DNA of 64,000 nt from Cryobacterium sp. HLT2-28. Its GTDB lineage: Bacteria > Actinomycetota > Actinomycetes > Actinomycetales > Microbacteriaceae. The translations under genes and the position numbers were made by a program. This document shows positions 24,873 to 33,832 of the stretch, piece after piece. The stretch's first letter is position 1; each line of letters starts with the position of its first letter. A model generated the notes under the pieces. That model made no database searches and had not been told where the DNA came from. It was given only the letters and a program-made list of their open reading frames with translations. The stretch lies in NCBI RefSeq assembly GCF_004402495.1, contig NZ_SOFH01000006.1:1-64000 (forward strand). The letters run 5' to 3'.

Positions 24873-25868
24873 TCAGATGGCACGTTCCTCGTCGGGGTTG
24901 TCGTCGGCGATGCGGGCGATTTCGGCTGCCAGGTCCGTGAATGCGGTGCGGAGCTCGGCTGGCTCCAGGATGGTGAGACGGGCGCCGATGAGTAGCAGCC
25001 ATCTGGCCATTGCCTGGTAGCTGTCGGCACCCGCGTTCACAATGCACGTATTAGCGGTCTCCTCGGTGACCGTTCCCCAGGCCGGTCTGATCCAGGCGTC
25101 AACCTGTGCGCACGGAGCGTGCACGCGCACGGTTCCTGTGACCTGCCGCCATCCGGCCGCTAGTTGCGCTGTCACATACTCGTGCAGGTCCTCGGCTGGC
25201 GGTTGCCGCGGGTAGCTGGGCTTGTTCGTGATCTGCGTTTCGCTGAGCCGGTCGACGCGGAATGTGCGCCATCCAGAGGACTCGAGACTGTAGGCGAGGA
25301 GGTACCAGTGGCCCATCGTATGCACGAGGTGTAGCGGTTCGAGTTGCCGGTTTCCGATCTCGCCCGAGTAGCGGCGGTATTGGCACAGGAGTTGTCGGCG
25401 GTCGCGGCAGGCGCGCGCGAGGAGCACGAGCGTGGTGATGTTGACCGGTCCAGCCGATGGACCGATTGCTGTCCCCAGGTCGAGGCTGCTGGTGTGAGCC
25501 AGGAACGCCTCGACGACGGGCTGCAACCGGGGTGGCATGACCCGGTGCAGTTTGTCGAACGCGCTCAAGGCGCCCTCGGCGGTACCGGCGGTGTTGGCGA
25601 CCATGTCCCGGAGGGAGACCATCACGGCGATGGCTTCGTCGGTGTCGAACATGAGGGGCGGCAGTGTTGCCCCGGCCTCGAGCTGATAGCCGCCGCCGGC
25701 ACCCAGCACGGTCGTGACAGGGTAGCCGAGCTCCCGCAGCCTGCCGATGTCCCGCCGCACGGTGCGTGGCGTCACGTCAAGCTCTTCGGCGAGTTGCTCC
25801 GCGTTCCAGTCGCGCCGCCGCTGCAGGAGCGCCAGTAGTCGCAGCAGCCGCCCGGGCGTATCCCACAT
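24873..25868 (-). CDS. YafY-type HTH/WYL-domain transcriptional regulator
   Basis: 331 residues from the ATG at 25868; ATGs at 25877 and 25880 are alternatives. The N-terminal winged helix is GRLLRLLALLQRRRDWNAEQLAEEL split over two helices, with VTPRTVRRDIGRLRELGYPV. The WYL domain follows (HLVHTMGHWYLLAYSLESSGWRTFRVDRL) and then the C-terminal WCX extension. WYL domains bind nucleic-acid or nucleotide ligands. The gene is divergent from the epoxide hydrolase across 63 bases containing a palindrome. Confidence 0.85.
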   Translation of the reverse strand: MWDTPGRLLRLLALLQRRRDWNAEQLAEELDVTPRTVRRDIGRLRELGYPVTTVLGAGGGYQLEAGATLPPLMFDTDEAIAVMVSLRDMVANTAGTAEGALSAFDKLHRVMPPRLQPVVEAFLAHTSSLDLGTAIGPSAGPVNITTLVLLARACRDRRQLLCQYRRYSGEIGNRQLEPLHLVHTMGHWYLLAYSLESSGWRTFRVDRLSETQITNKPSYPRQPPAEDLHEYVTAQLAAGWRQVTGTVRVHAPCAQVDAWIRPAWGTVTEETANTCIVNAGADSYQAMARWLLLIGARLTILEPAELRTAFTDLAAEIARIADDNPDEERAI

Positions 25869-25893
25869 AGAAACCATCATCCCGTAAATAGCA

Positions 25894-25908
25894 GGACAAG
25901 ACCTGTCC
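25894..25908. promoter_or_regulatory. palindrome between the WYL regulator and epoxide hydrolase genes
   Basis: GGACA-AGACC-TGTCC is a perfect 5-base inverted repeat 24 bases before the epoxide hydrolase ATG. It is a candidate operator of the divergent WYL regulator. Confidence 0.45.
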
Positions 25909-25931
25909 GCCTTGCCTGCGAGAGTGCGCTC

Positions 25932-27101
25932 ATGGACACCACACACGACAGCACGATCACTTCCTTCCGCGTCGACATCCCGCAGGCAGACATCGACGAC
26001 CTCACCTCCCGCCTTCGTACGACTCGGATACCTGCCCCGCTGCCTGGAAACGATTGGGACACGGGAATCCCCAGCGGCTACCTCCAGGATCTGGTCACCG
26101 ACTGGGCCGAGGATTTCGATTGGCGGGCCTTCGAGGCGCGTCTGAACGAGGTCCCGCAGTTCATGACGGTCATCGACGGTCAGCGGATCCACTTCGCCCA
26201 TGTTCGCTCTGCCGTGCCGGATGCGACGCCGGTGCTCCTCACCCATGGCTGGCCCGGATCGTTCCTTGAGTTCCTGCACCTCATCGGACCGCTCACTGAC
26301 CCGGAGGCCTACGGCGGAGACAGGGCAGATGCCGTGCATCTGATCATCCCCTCGCTGCCCGGCTTCGGCTTCTCCACTCCGCTCAACAGCGCAGGCTGGA
26401 CCACCGCGCACATCGCTGCGGCATGGGTCGAGCTGATGGACCGCCTCGGCTACGGGCGCTTCTTGGTGCAGGGCGGCGACCTCGGCGCCGTCATCTCCCC
26501 GGAAATCGCCCGCGTCGCCCCTAAACGCGTGATCGGCGTGCACATCAACGGAGCGCTGGGCTTCTCCGGCGATATCAGTGAGGACGACCGTGCCGCGATG
26601 AGCCCCCTCGATCAGGACCGAATGGCGCGCGTTCGCAGGTTCATGAACGAGGAGTATGGCTACATTTCCATCCAGTCCACCCGGCCGGGCCTCGTCGGCG
26701 TCGCCCTTGCCGACTCGCCTGTTGCCCAGTTGGCCTGGATGCTCGACAAGTTCCGTTCCTGGACCTGGCCACTCGAGACCCTGCCTGATGAGATCCTCGG
26801 GCGCGAGTGGATCCTGGCGAACGCCTCGCTGTACTGGTTCACCGCCAGCGGCGGCTCGTCCGCTTACGTCGGCTACGCCCAAAATTCCTGGGGCGCCACG
26901 CCAGCAAACTCTGGAGTGCCGACCGCAGCTATCCAGTTCGCGCACGACGTCGGCATCCGCTCACAATCCATCCAAGCGAATACGATCGTTCGATGGAACG
27001 ACTTCGAAGATCACGGCGGCCACTTCGCCGCCCTCGAAGAGCCCGAACTTCTCATCAATGACCTCCGCGGCTTCCTGCACCAACTGAAGGAGAAGGACTA
27101 G
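25932..27101 (+). CDS. epoxide hydrolase (alpha/beta hydrolase with EHN domain)
   Basis: 389 residues. The N-terminal EHN domain (FRVDIPQADIDDLTSRL, then WDTGIPSGYLQDLV) is typical of microsomal/juvenile-hormone type epoxide hydrolases. The alpha/beta core has HGWPGS at 105-110, nucleophile Asp183 in VQGGDLGAV, and the catalytic His near 364 in EDHGGHFAALEEPE. The enzyme adds water to epoxides. It is divergent from the WYL regulator, which likely controls it (inference). Confidence 0.92.
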   Translation: MDTTHDSTITSFRVDIPQADIDDLTSRLRTTRIPAPLPGNDWDTGIPSGYLQDLVTDWAEDFDWRAFEARLNEVPQFMTVIDGQRIHFAHVRSAVPDATPVLLTHGWPGSFLEFLHLIGPLTDPEAYGGDRADAVHLIIPSLPGFGFSTPLNSAGWTTAHIAAAWVELMDRLGYGRFLVQGGDLGAVISPEIARVAPKRVIGVHINGALGFSGDISEDDRAAMSPLDQDRMARVRRFMNEEYGYISIQSTRPGLVGVALADSPVAQLAWMLDKFRSWTWPLETLPDEILGREWILANASLYWFTASGGSSAYVGYAQNSWGATPANSGVPTAAIQFAHDVGIRSQSIQANTIVRWNDFEDHGGHFAALEEPELLINDLRGFLHQLKEKD

Positions 27102-27301
27102 CCTAAGGCTCTCTACTTCTGCAGCCCAACTAACCGATAGGGCGTCGTGTAGAGGGTTCCTGTACTCGGCCTCCCGAACGATATCCCCAAACGAGGGAGT
27201 GCCCGGAGGTGCGGGAGCACCGATAGCTTTGCACCCGACACGTTGAACACTCTTCGACGATTCAACTTGCGAGGCAACTTCACGCAGAGACGGAGAAGAA
27301 C

Positions 27302-27814
27302 ATGGGCTTCCCCGTGGATAGCTCCCAGCCGAGCAAGAGGAGTCGGCTTCGGAAATGGCTGACGGGCGCCCTCATTGCGTTGGTCGTGCTGGCATCCCCA
27401 TTCGTCGTAATGGAAGTCGCGTTCAACATCGCCACGGCACCGATGGTGGCCATCGCGGACAAAATGCGTCCCGATCCGAGCTGGAGCGAGGATGGCCACA
27501 ACGTGGCTGGCGGACCCTTCTGCATTCGCTACACGGTGCCTTGCGACAGCATGTGGCGCGCCTACCGGACTGAACAGCACGTGACTCCCGCCGATGTACA
27601 ACGGATCAGCGATGAAGCGCTTGGCGGTGCGAAAGTTGAAGGTGACTGCGAGACTTCGCCGCTTCCGGCCGGGCTCACCGGGGCGTACACGGCCTGCTCG
27701 GCAACAGGGATCATTGACGGGTATGACGTGGAGATCAAAGTCTTGAAACTCGCGGATTATGACGACGTCGAGCGGATCATTCAATTCAAATTGAGCAGCA
27801 TCAAGAACCGCTAA
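27302..27814 (+). CDS. hypothetical single-pass membrane/secreted protein
   Basis: 170 residues from the ATG at 27302, with AGAGACGGAGAAGAAC upstream. A basic start (KRSRLRKW) and one hydrophobic segment (ALIALVVLASPFVVMEVAFNI) suggest a membrane anchor with the rest outside. Four cysteines in the outer part (GPFCIRYTVPCD, GDCET, TACSATG) may form disulfides. No known domain is recognised. Confidence 0.65.
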   Translation: MGFPVDSSQPSKRSRLRKWLTGALIALVVLASPFVVMEVAFNIATAPMVAIADKMRPDPSWSEDGHNVAGGPFCIRYTVPCDSMWRAYRTEQHVTPADVQRISDEALGGAKVEGDCETSPLPAGLTGAYTACSATGIIDGYDVEIKVLKLADYDDVERIIQFKLSSIKNR

Positions 27815-27937
27815 CCGTTCCCGCCACCGCGTCGAGCCATCACTCCTATCGCTCCGCATTTTCGACGCGTCGTCGAAGTCCGTTCACGGTTCGCCGATCG
27901 GGGACGAATTCCCCCGCGCTTACTTGCACTGTTTCGA

Positions 27938-27970
27938 TAGCACAATCTTGTGCTACTTTTACAGCACAAT
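27938..27970 (+). promoter_or_regulatory. GntR operator before the membrane-protein/GntR pair
   Basis: TAGCACAA-TC-TTGTGCTA (27938-27955) is a perfect 18-base palindrome, and a third half-site AGCACAAT follows at 27963-27970. It lies about 60 bases before the membrane-protein ATG. It is almost certainly the binding site for the cotranscribed GntR regulator. Confidence 0.75.
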
Positions 27971-28012
27971 GCTCGCGATGCTCGCGAGGGATTCGATCTT
28001 CTGGGGGCCTAG

Positions 28013-29050
28013 ATGAACTTCCTCTTTCTCTTCGTGCACGCCGTTCAAGATCTACTACCTCTGGAAGTGGCCATCACCTTCGGCCTGGTCCTCTTCGCTC
28101 TGTCGTGGGTTCGACCCCGGCGCATGGTTTCACTCCCCCAGACCGGGCGGCGCACGGCCACTCTCACCTGGGCGGGAGTGGCGGGTTCCTTGCTCGTGGT
28201 TGTCGTCGCGACGGCAGTCAGCGCGATCGCCGTGTCGACCTATGACGCATCCGGGTATGACGGTTGGTGGCGTAGGCCGGCTCCGCTATTCGCGGCGACA
28301 CTCGTGGTGGCTGCGGCGGCCGTAGCGCTTCGACGGATGCCACTTCCCGCGCCGGGAGAGCGTTCAATTGTTCCCCGCCGCCCGTGGCATGCGTTTGCGT
28401 CTCGTACCTTGCTCTGGATCTCCGGAATCACCGCGACGTTGCTCGCACTGACGGCAGCGTGGCAGATTGCGATCGCCAGGACGGCGCCTGCAGACGGACC
28501 GTTTTTCGGAAACGTTCCCGACTACACCGACCTGCCGATCTACATGAGCTTCAACAGCGGGTACGGCTACCTATCCGGGGCAGGATGGCCGAACCATCTC
28601 GCCACTCTCGTGGCGCTCGCACTGGCCTGCGCCGTCTTTTTCGCCGTGCTGCACACGGACGCCAACCGGCCCGTGTTTGCCCGATCGACCGCCTCCAGCG
28701 CGCGCTCGGAACGAGAACTAACCGCTCGACTGTTCACGTACATCCTGCTCGGTGGACTCATCACCACGCTCGGAGCCGTGTGGATGCACACCGGTTCCTC
28801 CGGGCAAGCTCTGGTCGGATTAGACGAGCAATGGGTCTCCGACAATCAGTCCTACCCGCGCATTCTCGTAGCCGGTGGCTACGACGCGATCGCCCGCCCC
28901 ATGAACCTCCTGGGCTATGCATTCCAGGCTGGCGGAGTCGCGTTCCTCCTCCGACTTGCAGTCGACACCGCCCGAGCCGCACTCGCGACACGACGCTCAC
29001 GCCTCGCAACACCGGAGCATGAAGTCTCGACCAACGGACCACGGCGATGA
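28013..29050 (+). CDS. multi-pass membrane protein, operon partner of GntR regulator
   Basis: 345 residues with about seven hydrophobic segments (from ITFGLVLFALSWV near residue 23 to NLLGYAFQAGGVAFLL near 310) and no catalytic motif. GGGGG precedes the ATG. The stop overlaps the GntR gene start (ATGA), so both are coexpressed behind the palindromic operator. YtrA-type GntR regulators commonly control membrane transporters of this sort; the cargo is unknown and no ATPase is adjacent. Confidence 0.7.
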   Translation: MNFLFLFVHAVQDLLPLEVAITFGLVLFALSWVRPRRMVSLPQTGRRTATLTWAGVAGSLLVVVVATAVSAIAVSTYDASGYDGWWRRPAPLFAATLVVAAAAVALRRMPLPAPGERSIVPRRPWHAFASRTLLWISGITATLLALTAAWQIAIARTAPADGPFFGNVPDYTDLPIYMSFNSGYGYLSGAGWPNHLATLVALALACAVFFAVLHTDANRPVFARSTASSARSERELTARLFTYILLGGLITTLGAVWMHTGSSGQALVGLDEQWVSDNQSYPRILVAGGYDAIARPMNLLGYAFQAGGVAFLLRLAVDTARAALATRRSRLATPEHEVSTNGPRR

Positions 29051-29397
29051 CCGGGACCACGCCAAGCTCTGCGGATGAAATCGATGCGCTCTTCCGCGGA
29101 GCGATCCGCTCCGGACAACTCGGTGACGGCGAACGCCTGCCAACCGTCCGACAAACCGCACGAGATTTCAGCGTCGCACAGGCCACAGCCGCAAAGGCCT
29201 ACAAATCTTTGGAACGCGACGGACTCATCGTCACCCGCACCGCCGCCGGCACCCGCGTGGCCCCTGGCGCATCCCGGGCGCCACAGGCGGTCATCGAGCA
29301 CGCCCGCGCACTCGCGGAAGCAAGCGAAGGCGCACTCGTCACCCTCGAAGACACCATCGCAATCCTCCGCGCAGTCTGGCGAACAGAAGCGACGTGA
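29047..29397 (+). CDS. short GntR-family regulator (YtrA-like)
   Basis: 116 residues. N-terminal GntR winged helix: FRGAIRSGQLGDGERLPTVRQTARDF and ATAAKAYKSLERDGLI. A C-terminal two-helix extension (about residues 75-116) is too small for a ligand domain, the mark of the YtrA subfamily. It overlaps the membrane-protein gene by four bases and probably represses the operon through TAGCACAATCTTGTGCTA. Confidence 0.85.
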   Translation: MTGTTPSSADEIDALFRGAIRSGQLGDGERLPTVRQTARDFSVAQATAAKAYKSLERDGLIVTRTAAGTRVAPGASRAPQAVIEHARALAEASEGALVTLEDTIAILRAVWRTEAT

Positions 29398-29491
29398 CGT
29401 TCCCCCTTCGGGGACATCGCTCATCGTTTGGAGAGCACTTTCCCGCGGTCGGGTAGAAGTTCTCCCGATGGGGACGTGGCTGGCGGCTTAC

Positions 29492-29815
29492 CTAGTTGGG
29501 AGGAGCGAGGCGCTCAATGCACTCTTCCGCTGCCATACCGTCTTGAACGGAATCATCACCGGTCAAGTCAGCTCGTGGACTCACCGAACCATGTTGGCCA
29601 TCTCCGGCAGCTTCCCAGCCCTGATCGGCGAGGCAAGCGATCATCTCCACCTGCCACGCCGACAAATCTTCTTCAGGCTCGGTCGAAGCGAGTGGAGTAC
29701 TGATAGCTGACGTCGTCGAAGGGACTGGTGCGGCTGAGTTCGAACAGCCGGCCAGAAGCAGGATGGCTATCGCCGAAAGTCCCATAAGTGCCCGAGAGTG
29801 GTGACGTTGCGTCAT
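29492..29815 (-). CDS. small lipoprotein of unknown function
   Basis: 107 residues from the ATG at 29815 with AGGGGGA upstream; the longer frame to 29992 is unlikely. A signal peptide (RALMGLSAIAILLLAGC) ends in a lipobox with Cys22, so it is likely anchored outside the membrane. A Ser/Thr/Pro linker is followed by SAWQVEMIACLADQGWEAA and EECIERL, a Cys-x-Cys pattern seen in several short actinobacterial lipoproteins. Function unknown. Confidence 0.72.
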   Translation of the reverse strand: MTQRHHSRALMGLSAIAILLLAGCSNSAAPVPSTTSAISTPLASTEPEEDLSAWQVEMIACLADQGWEAAGDGQHGSVSPRADLTGDDSVQDGMAAEECIERLAPPN

Positions 29816-29995
29816 AAGTTGTTCCCCCTGCGCCAATGCTAGTGCGCACCCCGAGCAATATGATGGGTTCCAAGTTTCGTGGGCGCCGCCATCTGAAACC
29901 TCACTTGGTCGTGACAAATACGCGCCGTGCGGTGCCCGCGCGATCGTGCAGGCCTCGACGCCGAGATGCATACGACCTAGAGATCGGGGCACCGC

Positions 29996-30169
29996 ATGAC
30001 TCAGTCACGTGGCTATGCCGGGCTATGGCAAATACTGGGGGCATTCCTGTCCTTCCTCGCCAAGGGCATCGGTGCCGGGCTGTCCTCGATCGCCACCATG
30101 ACTTTCGGAGGCCGAGCGGCCCCCGGCGACCTGCCAACATCGCCGCCGGCGAAAGAGTATCGACCGTAG
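29996..30169 (+). CDS. possible small hydrophobic protein (57 aa)
   Basis: 57 codons from the ATG at 29996. Residues about 10-34 form a hydrophobic or amphipathic helix (WQILGAFLSFLAKGIGAGL). It has only a weak GGGG ribosome site. No known family; it may be a small membrane or toxin-like peptide, or chance. Confidence 0.3.
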   Translation: MTQSRGYAGLWQILGAFLSFLAKGIGAGLSSIATMTFGGRAAPGDLPTSPPAKEYRP

Positions 30170-30269
30170 ACGACCCGCGCAGCTGACGCACTCAGCAGGC
30201 CCAAACTTGGCACTGTCCAAGATCAGCGGATGTGCCCTACGTTCATGGTCATGGGAAGTCAGGAGAGAA

Positions 30270-30512
30270 ATGCACCCGAACCGAAAACGGATCGTGAAGG
30301 CAGCGGTAGTAACGCTTGGTTCCTTCGCCTGCATCTTTCTGGGCCTTCTAGGTTGGGTCACGGCCTACGTTGAATGGTCGTCCCAGAATGTACTTGATGC
30401 CAGCCATCTACTTCCTAGCGTGCTGATTCCGACCTTCTTACTCATCGTTGGCATCCTGTCGGTCGTGAACTTCATTCGAGGCGTCCGCGGGGCAAACAAG
30501 CGGCAGTCCTAG
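30270..30512 (+). CDS. small two-segment membrane protein
   Basis: 80 residues from the ATG at 30270, with GGAG just upstream; an ATG at 30207 is less likely. Two hydrophobic stretches (AAVVTLGSFACIFLGLLGWV near 10 and VLIPTFLLIVGILSVVNF near 50) with basic ends suggest an integral membrane protein. No family is recognised. Confidence 0.55.
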   Translation: MHPNRKRIVKAAVVTLGSFACIFLGLLGWVTAYVEWSSQNVLDASHLLPSVLIPTFLLIVGILSVVNFIRGVRGANKRQS

Positions 30513-30698
30513 AGGTGCTGCAGCAGTCCCGCCAGGGGTTCCCTTACTGAGACAGACCAAGGTCGACGGTGCAGATGGAGACACAGGCGTGTAGCCGAAT
30601 CCGAGCCAAAGTTTGGCACCCGACCGGCCCTGGCCGACACCGGGCCGACCAATTGGTCACCGGCCTCCGAGTTGGGCGTCTTGAGAGTCTGGGGTCTC

Positions 30699-31892
30699 CT
30701 AGGAGGGCGGCGCCAGCCGCTGCAGCACCGTCGCCGGCTCCGACTTCACCGTGCGGTCCGGCTCGGCGTAGTGAGCCTTCGTCGTCGACGTCGAGGTGTG
30801 TCCAAGCATGTGTCGGCCGCAGCCTGGATGCCCAACTCGTTGGCGAGCAACGTCGCCCCGGCACGACGAAAGGAGTGCGGGGTGATTTCCATGCCCTCGA
30901 GGCCGGCGTTCCGGAGGATGCCCCGAAACGTGCGTCTGACGTTGTACGGCGTGAGTGGAGTGCCTTTCCGTGAAAAGAACAGCAAGTGCTCAGCGTCCGC
31001 CGGATCAATGAGCGCCAAGCGCTGGCGAATCACGTCGGCCGCGAATTGCGGTGCGGCAATGACGCGGTTCGACTCGTGAGTCTTCGGGTGCGCCTGACGG
31101 AGAGTACCGGCGCCGTTGTGCACGACGAGGGTGCCGCTGATGTTCACTCGCGGCGGGTCGGCATCCATGTCTACATCGCATTGCCGATGTGCCAGTGCCT
31201 CCCCGATCCGCGTCGCCGTGCCGAGCATCACCTCGATGATGTCTCGCACCTGCCCGTCGGAGCGTGGTCCCATCGTGCCCGCCGCCGTGCGCCAGTCGTG
31301 GGTAACGAGGCGGATGGCGGCTATCTGCTCCGTCGTGAGCGCCTTCGGGGTATGAGGGGGCTTCTTCATCCGCGAGGTCTCCTTCACGGGATTGCGCGCG
31401 ATGATCTCCCGTCGCACCGCGAACGCCAAGATCATGCTGAGGATCGTGCGGGAGTGCTTCGCTCGCGTGTAGGACTTTTCACGCTGCTTCTTCAGGAACA
31501 GCTCGATCCGGCCGACGGTCACTTCGCGAATGGTGAAGTGCTCGAAGAAGGGCAGCACGAGCACGCGCAACTCCCGCTTGTAGGTGTCCTTTGTTCCTTG
31601 GGCACGGTCGACGTCGAGCATCACGTCCTCCAGCCAGGCGTCGGCGAGCATCGGGAATGGCGAGCCCGCATTCAGCGTCACCTATGCCGCCGGTGCGCAT
31701 GCGCCCGGCCAGTTCGACTTTGAGCGCTGCCTGTGCCGCATTACGACTCGAACGAGTCGCTGTGACCTTCCGCGACTGACCATCCCAGTCGCGGAAGCGT
31801 GTGGTCGCTCGGAAGATCCCGGGACTCACCTGTCGCGTAGTGATTTCGCCGAATGTGCTGATCGGTAGTCGGGGTCGTCCGGCCACTAGCAC
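30699..31892 (-). pseudogene. tyrosine recombinase (phage-type integrase), frameshifted
   Basis: The coding path needs at least two frame changes. Residues from the ATG at 31892 (MLVAGRPRLPISTFGEIT, then FRDWDGQSRKVTATRSS) shift frame near 31675-31690 into the SAM-like and catalytic domain. There the catalytic Arg (GTATRIGEALA) and HSFRR are intact. A 2-base insertion at about 30809-30815 then breaks the frame before MLGHTSTSTTKAHYAEPDR, which carries the catalytic Tyr and ends at the stop at 30699. It lies downstream of the excisionase next to tRNA-Met, so it is the island integrase, now inactive unless recoded. Confidence 0.85.
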
Positions 31893-32239
31893 TCAGTCCC
31901 GCTGCCGCTGAGGGATCGTTCGGGTTCATGGAGTCCGTCCAGCCATTGGCGAACGTCAGAGACGCGGTAGTGGATCTCCCGGCCGACTCGAATGCCGGAC
32001 GGGCCGCGGCCGTCGGTGCGCAGGTCGTAGATGGCCTGCACGTGCACGCCGAGATATTCGGCGAGCTCGCTTGTAGTCAGTACAGGCTCGAGGCCGAGCC
32101 CGAAGAGTCGTTCGCTGTCCATATCCTGTAGGTGTTCGAGGTCACCCCAACCCAATCGAACTGGATCGTGCAGCTTCCCTACAAGCACCCCGAAACGGCG
32201 GGAACTTTGGAATAGACGGTGAATAAACGGATAGTGCAT
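31886..32239 (-). CDS. excisionase-like helix-turn-helix protein
   Basis: 117 residues from the ATG at 32239, with AAAGGG upstream; a TTG at 32266 and an ATG at 32122 are alternatives. The C-terminal half is a MerR-like excisionase/AlpA domain: VLTTSELAEYLGVHVQAIYDLR, then HYRVSDVRQWLDGL. Such proteins bend DNA at att sites to direct recombination. Its end overlaps the integrase start by 7 bases, the classical xis-int order, and its promoter side faces tRNA-Met. Confidence 0.75.
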   Translation of the reverse strand: MHYPFIHRLFQSSRRFGVLVGKLHDPVRLGWGDLEHLQDMDSERLFGLGLEPVLTTSELAEYLGVHVQAIYDLRTDGRGPSGIRVGREIHYRVSDVRQWLDGLHEPERSLSGSGTEC

Positions 32240-32293
32240 CAAGTCTTGCCCTTTCAGTGAGGACAAGAAACCCTGATCAGATATTAATTAAAG

Positions 32294-32367
32294 TAGGGCG
32301 GCCGGGACTTGAACCCGGGACCGACGGATTATGAGTCCGCTGCTCTAACCAGCTGAGCTACCGCCCC
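32294..32367 (-). tRNA. tRNA-Met (CAT anticodon)
   Basis: A 74-base cloverleaf read on the minus strand: acceptor GGGGCGG pairs with CCGCCCT, D-arm GCTCAGCTGGTTAGAGC, anticodon loop CTCATAA, T-arm TCCCGGGTTCAAGTCCCGG, discriminator A, CCA not encoded. The CAT anticodon could also be the lysidine-modified tRNA-Ile. Its 3' end abuts the xis/int genes, so it is the likely attachment site of the left-hand island. Confidence 0.92.
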
Positions 32368-32378
32368 AAAAACCGCGG

Positions 32379-33674
32379 TTACTCCGGGGAGTGTGCGGCA
32401 GCCTCGGAGGTGATCGTGTCAACCACGGGTTCCCCACGATACAGGCACTCGAAAGTGTTCAGGGTGCGGTTGATGTCGTGCACACCGATCAGTTTCAGCG
32501 ACTCGCGCTTGAGCGCGGCGAGTTCGTCGGGAGCCGCGGTGAGCACCTGGGTGAGCTTGGCGGCCATGTCCTTGGCGCTGCCCGGCTCGAAGAGGTACCC
32601 GTTCTGACCGTCGTGCACGAGGTGCGGCAGGGCCATCGCGTTCGCGGCGACCACAGGAAGCCCGGAGGCCATGGCCTCCATCGTGGCGATGCTCTGCAAC
32701 TCCGCAATGGACGGCATCGCGAAGACCGTCGATCGCGTATACGCGGCGCGCAGCTCCTCGTCGGTCACATACCCGGTGAAGGTGACCCGGTTGCGGATGC
32801 CGAGCGTCTGGGCCAGGTGCTCGAGATTGCGTTTCTGGTCGCCGCCGCCGACGATCTCGACCTTGACGTCCAGGTCGGGTGACAGCAGGGTCACGGCGTG
32901 CAGGAGCACATCGATCTGCTTCTCCCCGGTGACGCGTCCGACGAAGAGGATTCGGTTCTCGGTGCGCGGTTCGAAGCTTGGCGCGTAGTTGTGCGCGTCG
33001 ATGCCGCACGAAATCGCGTGGACGCCCTCAAGCCCGGTGTAGCGCTCGAGGAACTCGGCGGCACGCACGGTCGGCGTGGTCACGGCTTCGGCGCGGCCGA
33101 AGGTGCGGCGTGCGGCCTTCCAGGCGCCCCTGACCATGCCCTCGTGCAGCCACTTGGGCAGCAGGGTGAATTCGAGCATGTTCTCCGGCATGAAGTGATT
33201 CGTGCCGATGATGCGGATCCCGCGCTTGGCGGCTTCGATGGTGACGCCGCGGCCCACGTTGATGTGGGACTGGAAGTGCACGACATCCGGTTTGAACGTG
33301 TCGAGGATGCGGCGGCTTTCCGCGTGGATCAGCCACGGCAGGGCGAAGCGCAGCCAGTCGTGCGGGTACCAGCGCCAGCTCTTCAGGCGGTGCACGACCA
33401 TCGGCTGGCCTTCGTGGAATTCGGTCCAGGTGCCGTGCTTGCGGGACGGCGCGGGTGCCATGATCTGCACCTCGTGGCCGCGCGCGACCAGGCCGGCGGC
33501 GAGCCGCTCGGCGAAGCGTGCCGCACCGTTGACGTCAGGGGCAAAAGTGTCCGCGGCGATGAGAACCCGAATCGGCTTCTTCGTTGCCGGCTCGACACGG
33601 GAGGCGTCGCTCGGCAAATCGGTCGAATCTGACAAGTGGAATTGTCCCAACGTAAGTGAGCCGGAGGTCGTCAT
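32379..33674 (-). CDS. GT4-family glycosyltransferase
   Basis: 431 residues from the ATG at 33674 (MTTSGSLTLGQF); a longer frame to 33728 is possible. GT-B fold: N-terminal IRVLIAADTFAPDVNGAARFAERLA, then the C-terminal donor domain with LFVGRVTGEKQIDVLLHA and the nucleotide-sugar motif PSIAELQSIATMEAMASGLPVVA (E-x7-E). The acceptor is a lipid or envelope glycan by analogy to phosphatidylinositol mannosyltransferase-like enzymes (inference). No membrane segment. Confidence 0.88.
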   Translation of the reverse strand: MTTSGSLTLGQFHLSDSTDLPSDASRVEPATKKPIRVLIAADTFAPDVNGAARFAERLAAGLVARGHEVQIMAPAPSRKHGTWTEFHEGQPMVVHRLKSWRWYPHDWLRFALPWLIHAESRRILDTFKPDVVHFQSHINVGRGVTIEAAKRGIRIIGTNHFMPENMLEFTLLPKWLHEGMVRGAWKAARRTFGRAEAVTTPTVRAAEFLERYTGLEGVHAISCGIDAHNYAPSFEPRTENRILFVGRVTGEKQIDVLLHAVTLLSPDLDVKVEIVGGGDQKRNLEHLAQTLGIRNRVTFTGYVTDEELRAAYTRSTVFAMPSIAELQSIATMEAMASGLPVVAANAMALPHLVHDGQNGYLFEPGSAKDMAAKLTQVLTAAPDELAALKRESLKLIGVHDINRTLNTFECLYRGEPVVDTITSEAAAHSPE

Positions 33675-33832
33675 CCGGCAAGAAATCAAGGATTCATCGG
33701 CGCGCACACCGACGAGGTCTTCTAGCACCCTATTCTAAACCGTCGTGACTACAGCCATTCCCGGCACCGGCGCGTCACTGCGCGGAGCCGCGGAGGGGCA
33801 TCGCACAAGCGGAACGAGGGTGCCGGCGGATG

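Noticed and set aside
24873-26945. 690-codon minus-strand frame
   Set aside because: Only the part up to 25868 is the WYL regulator; the upstream part is antisense to the epoxide hydrolase and crosses the divergent promoter region.
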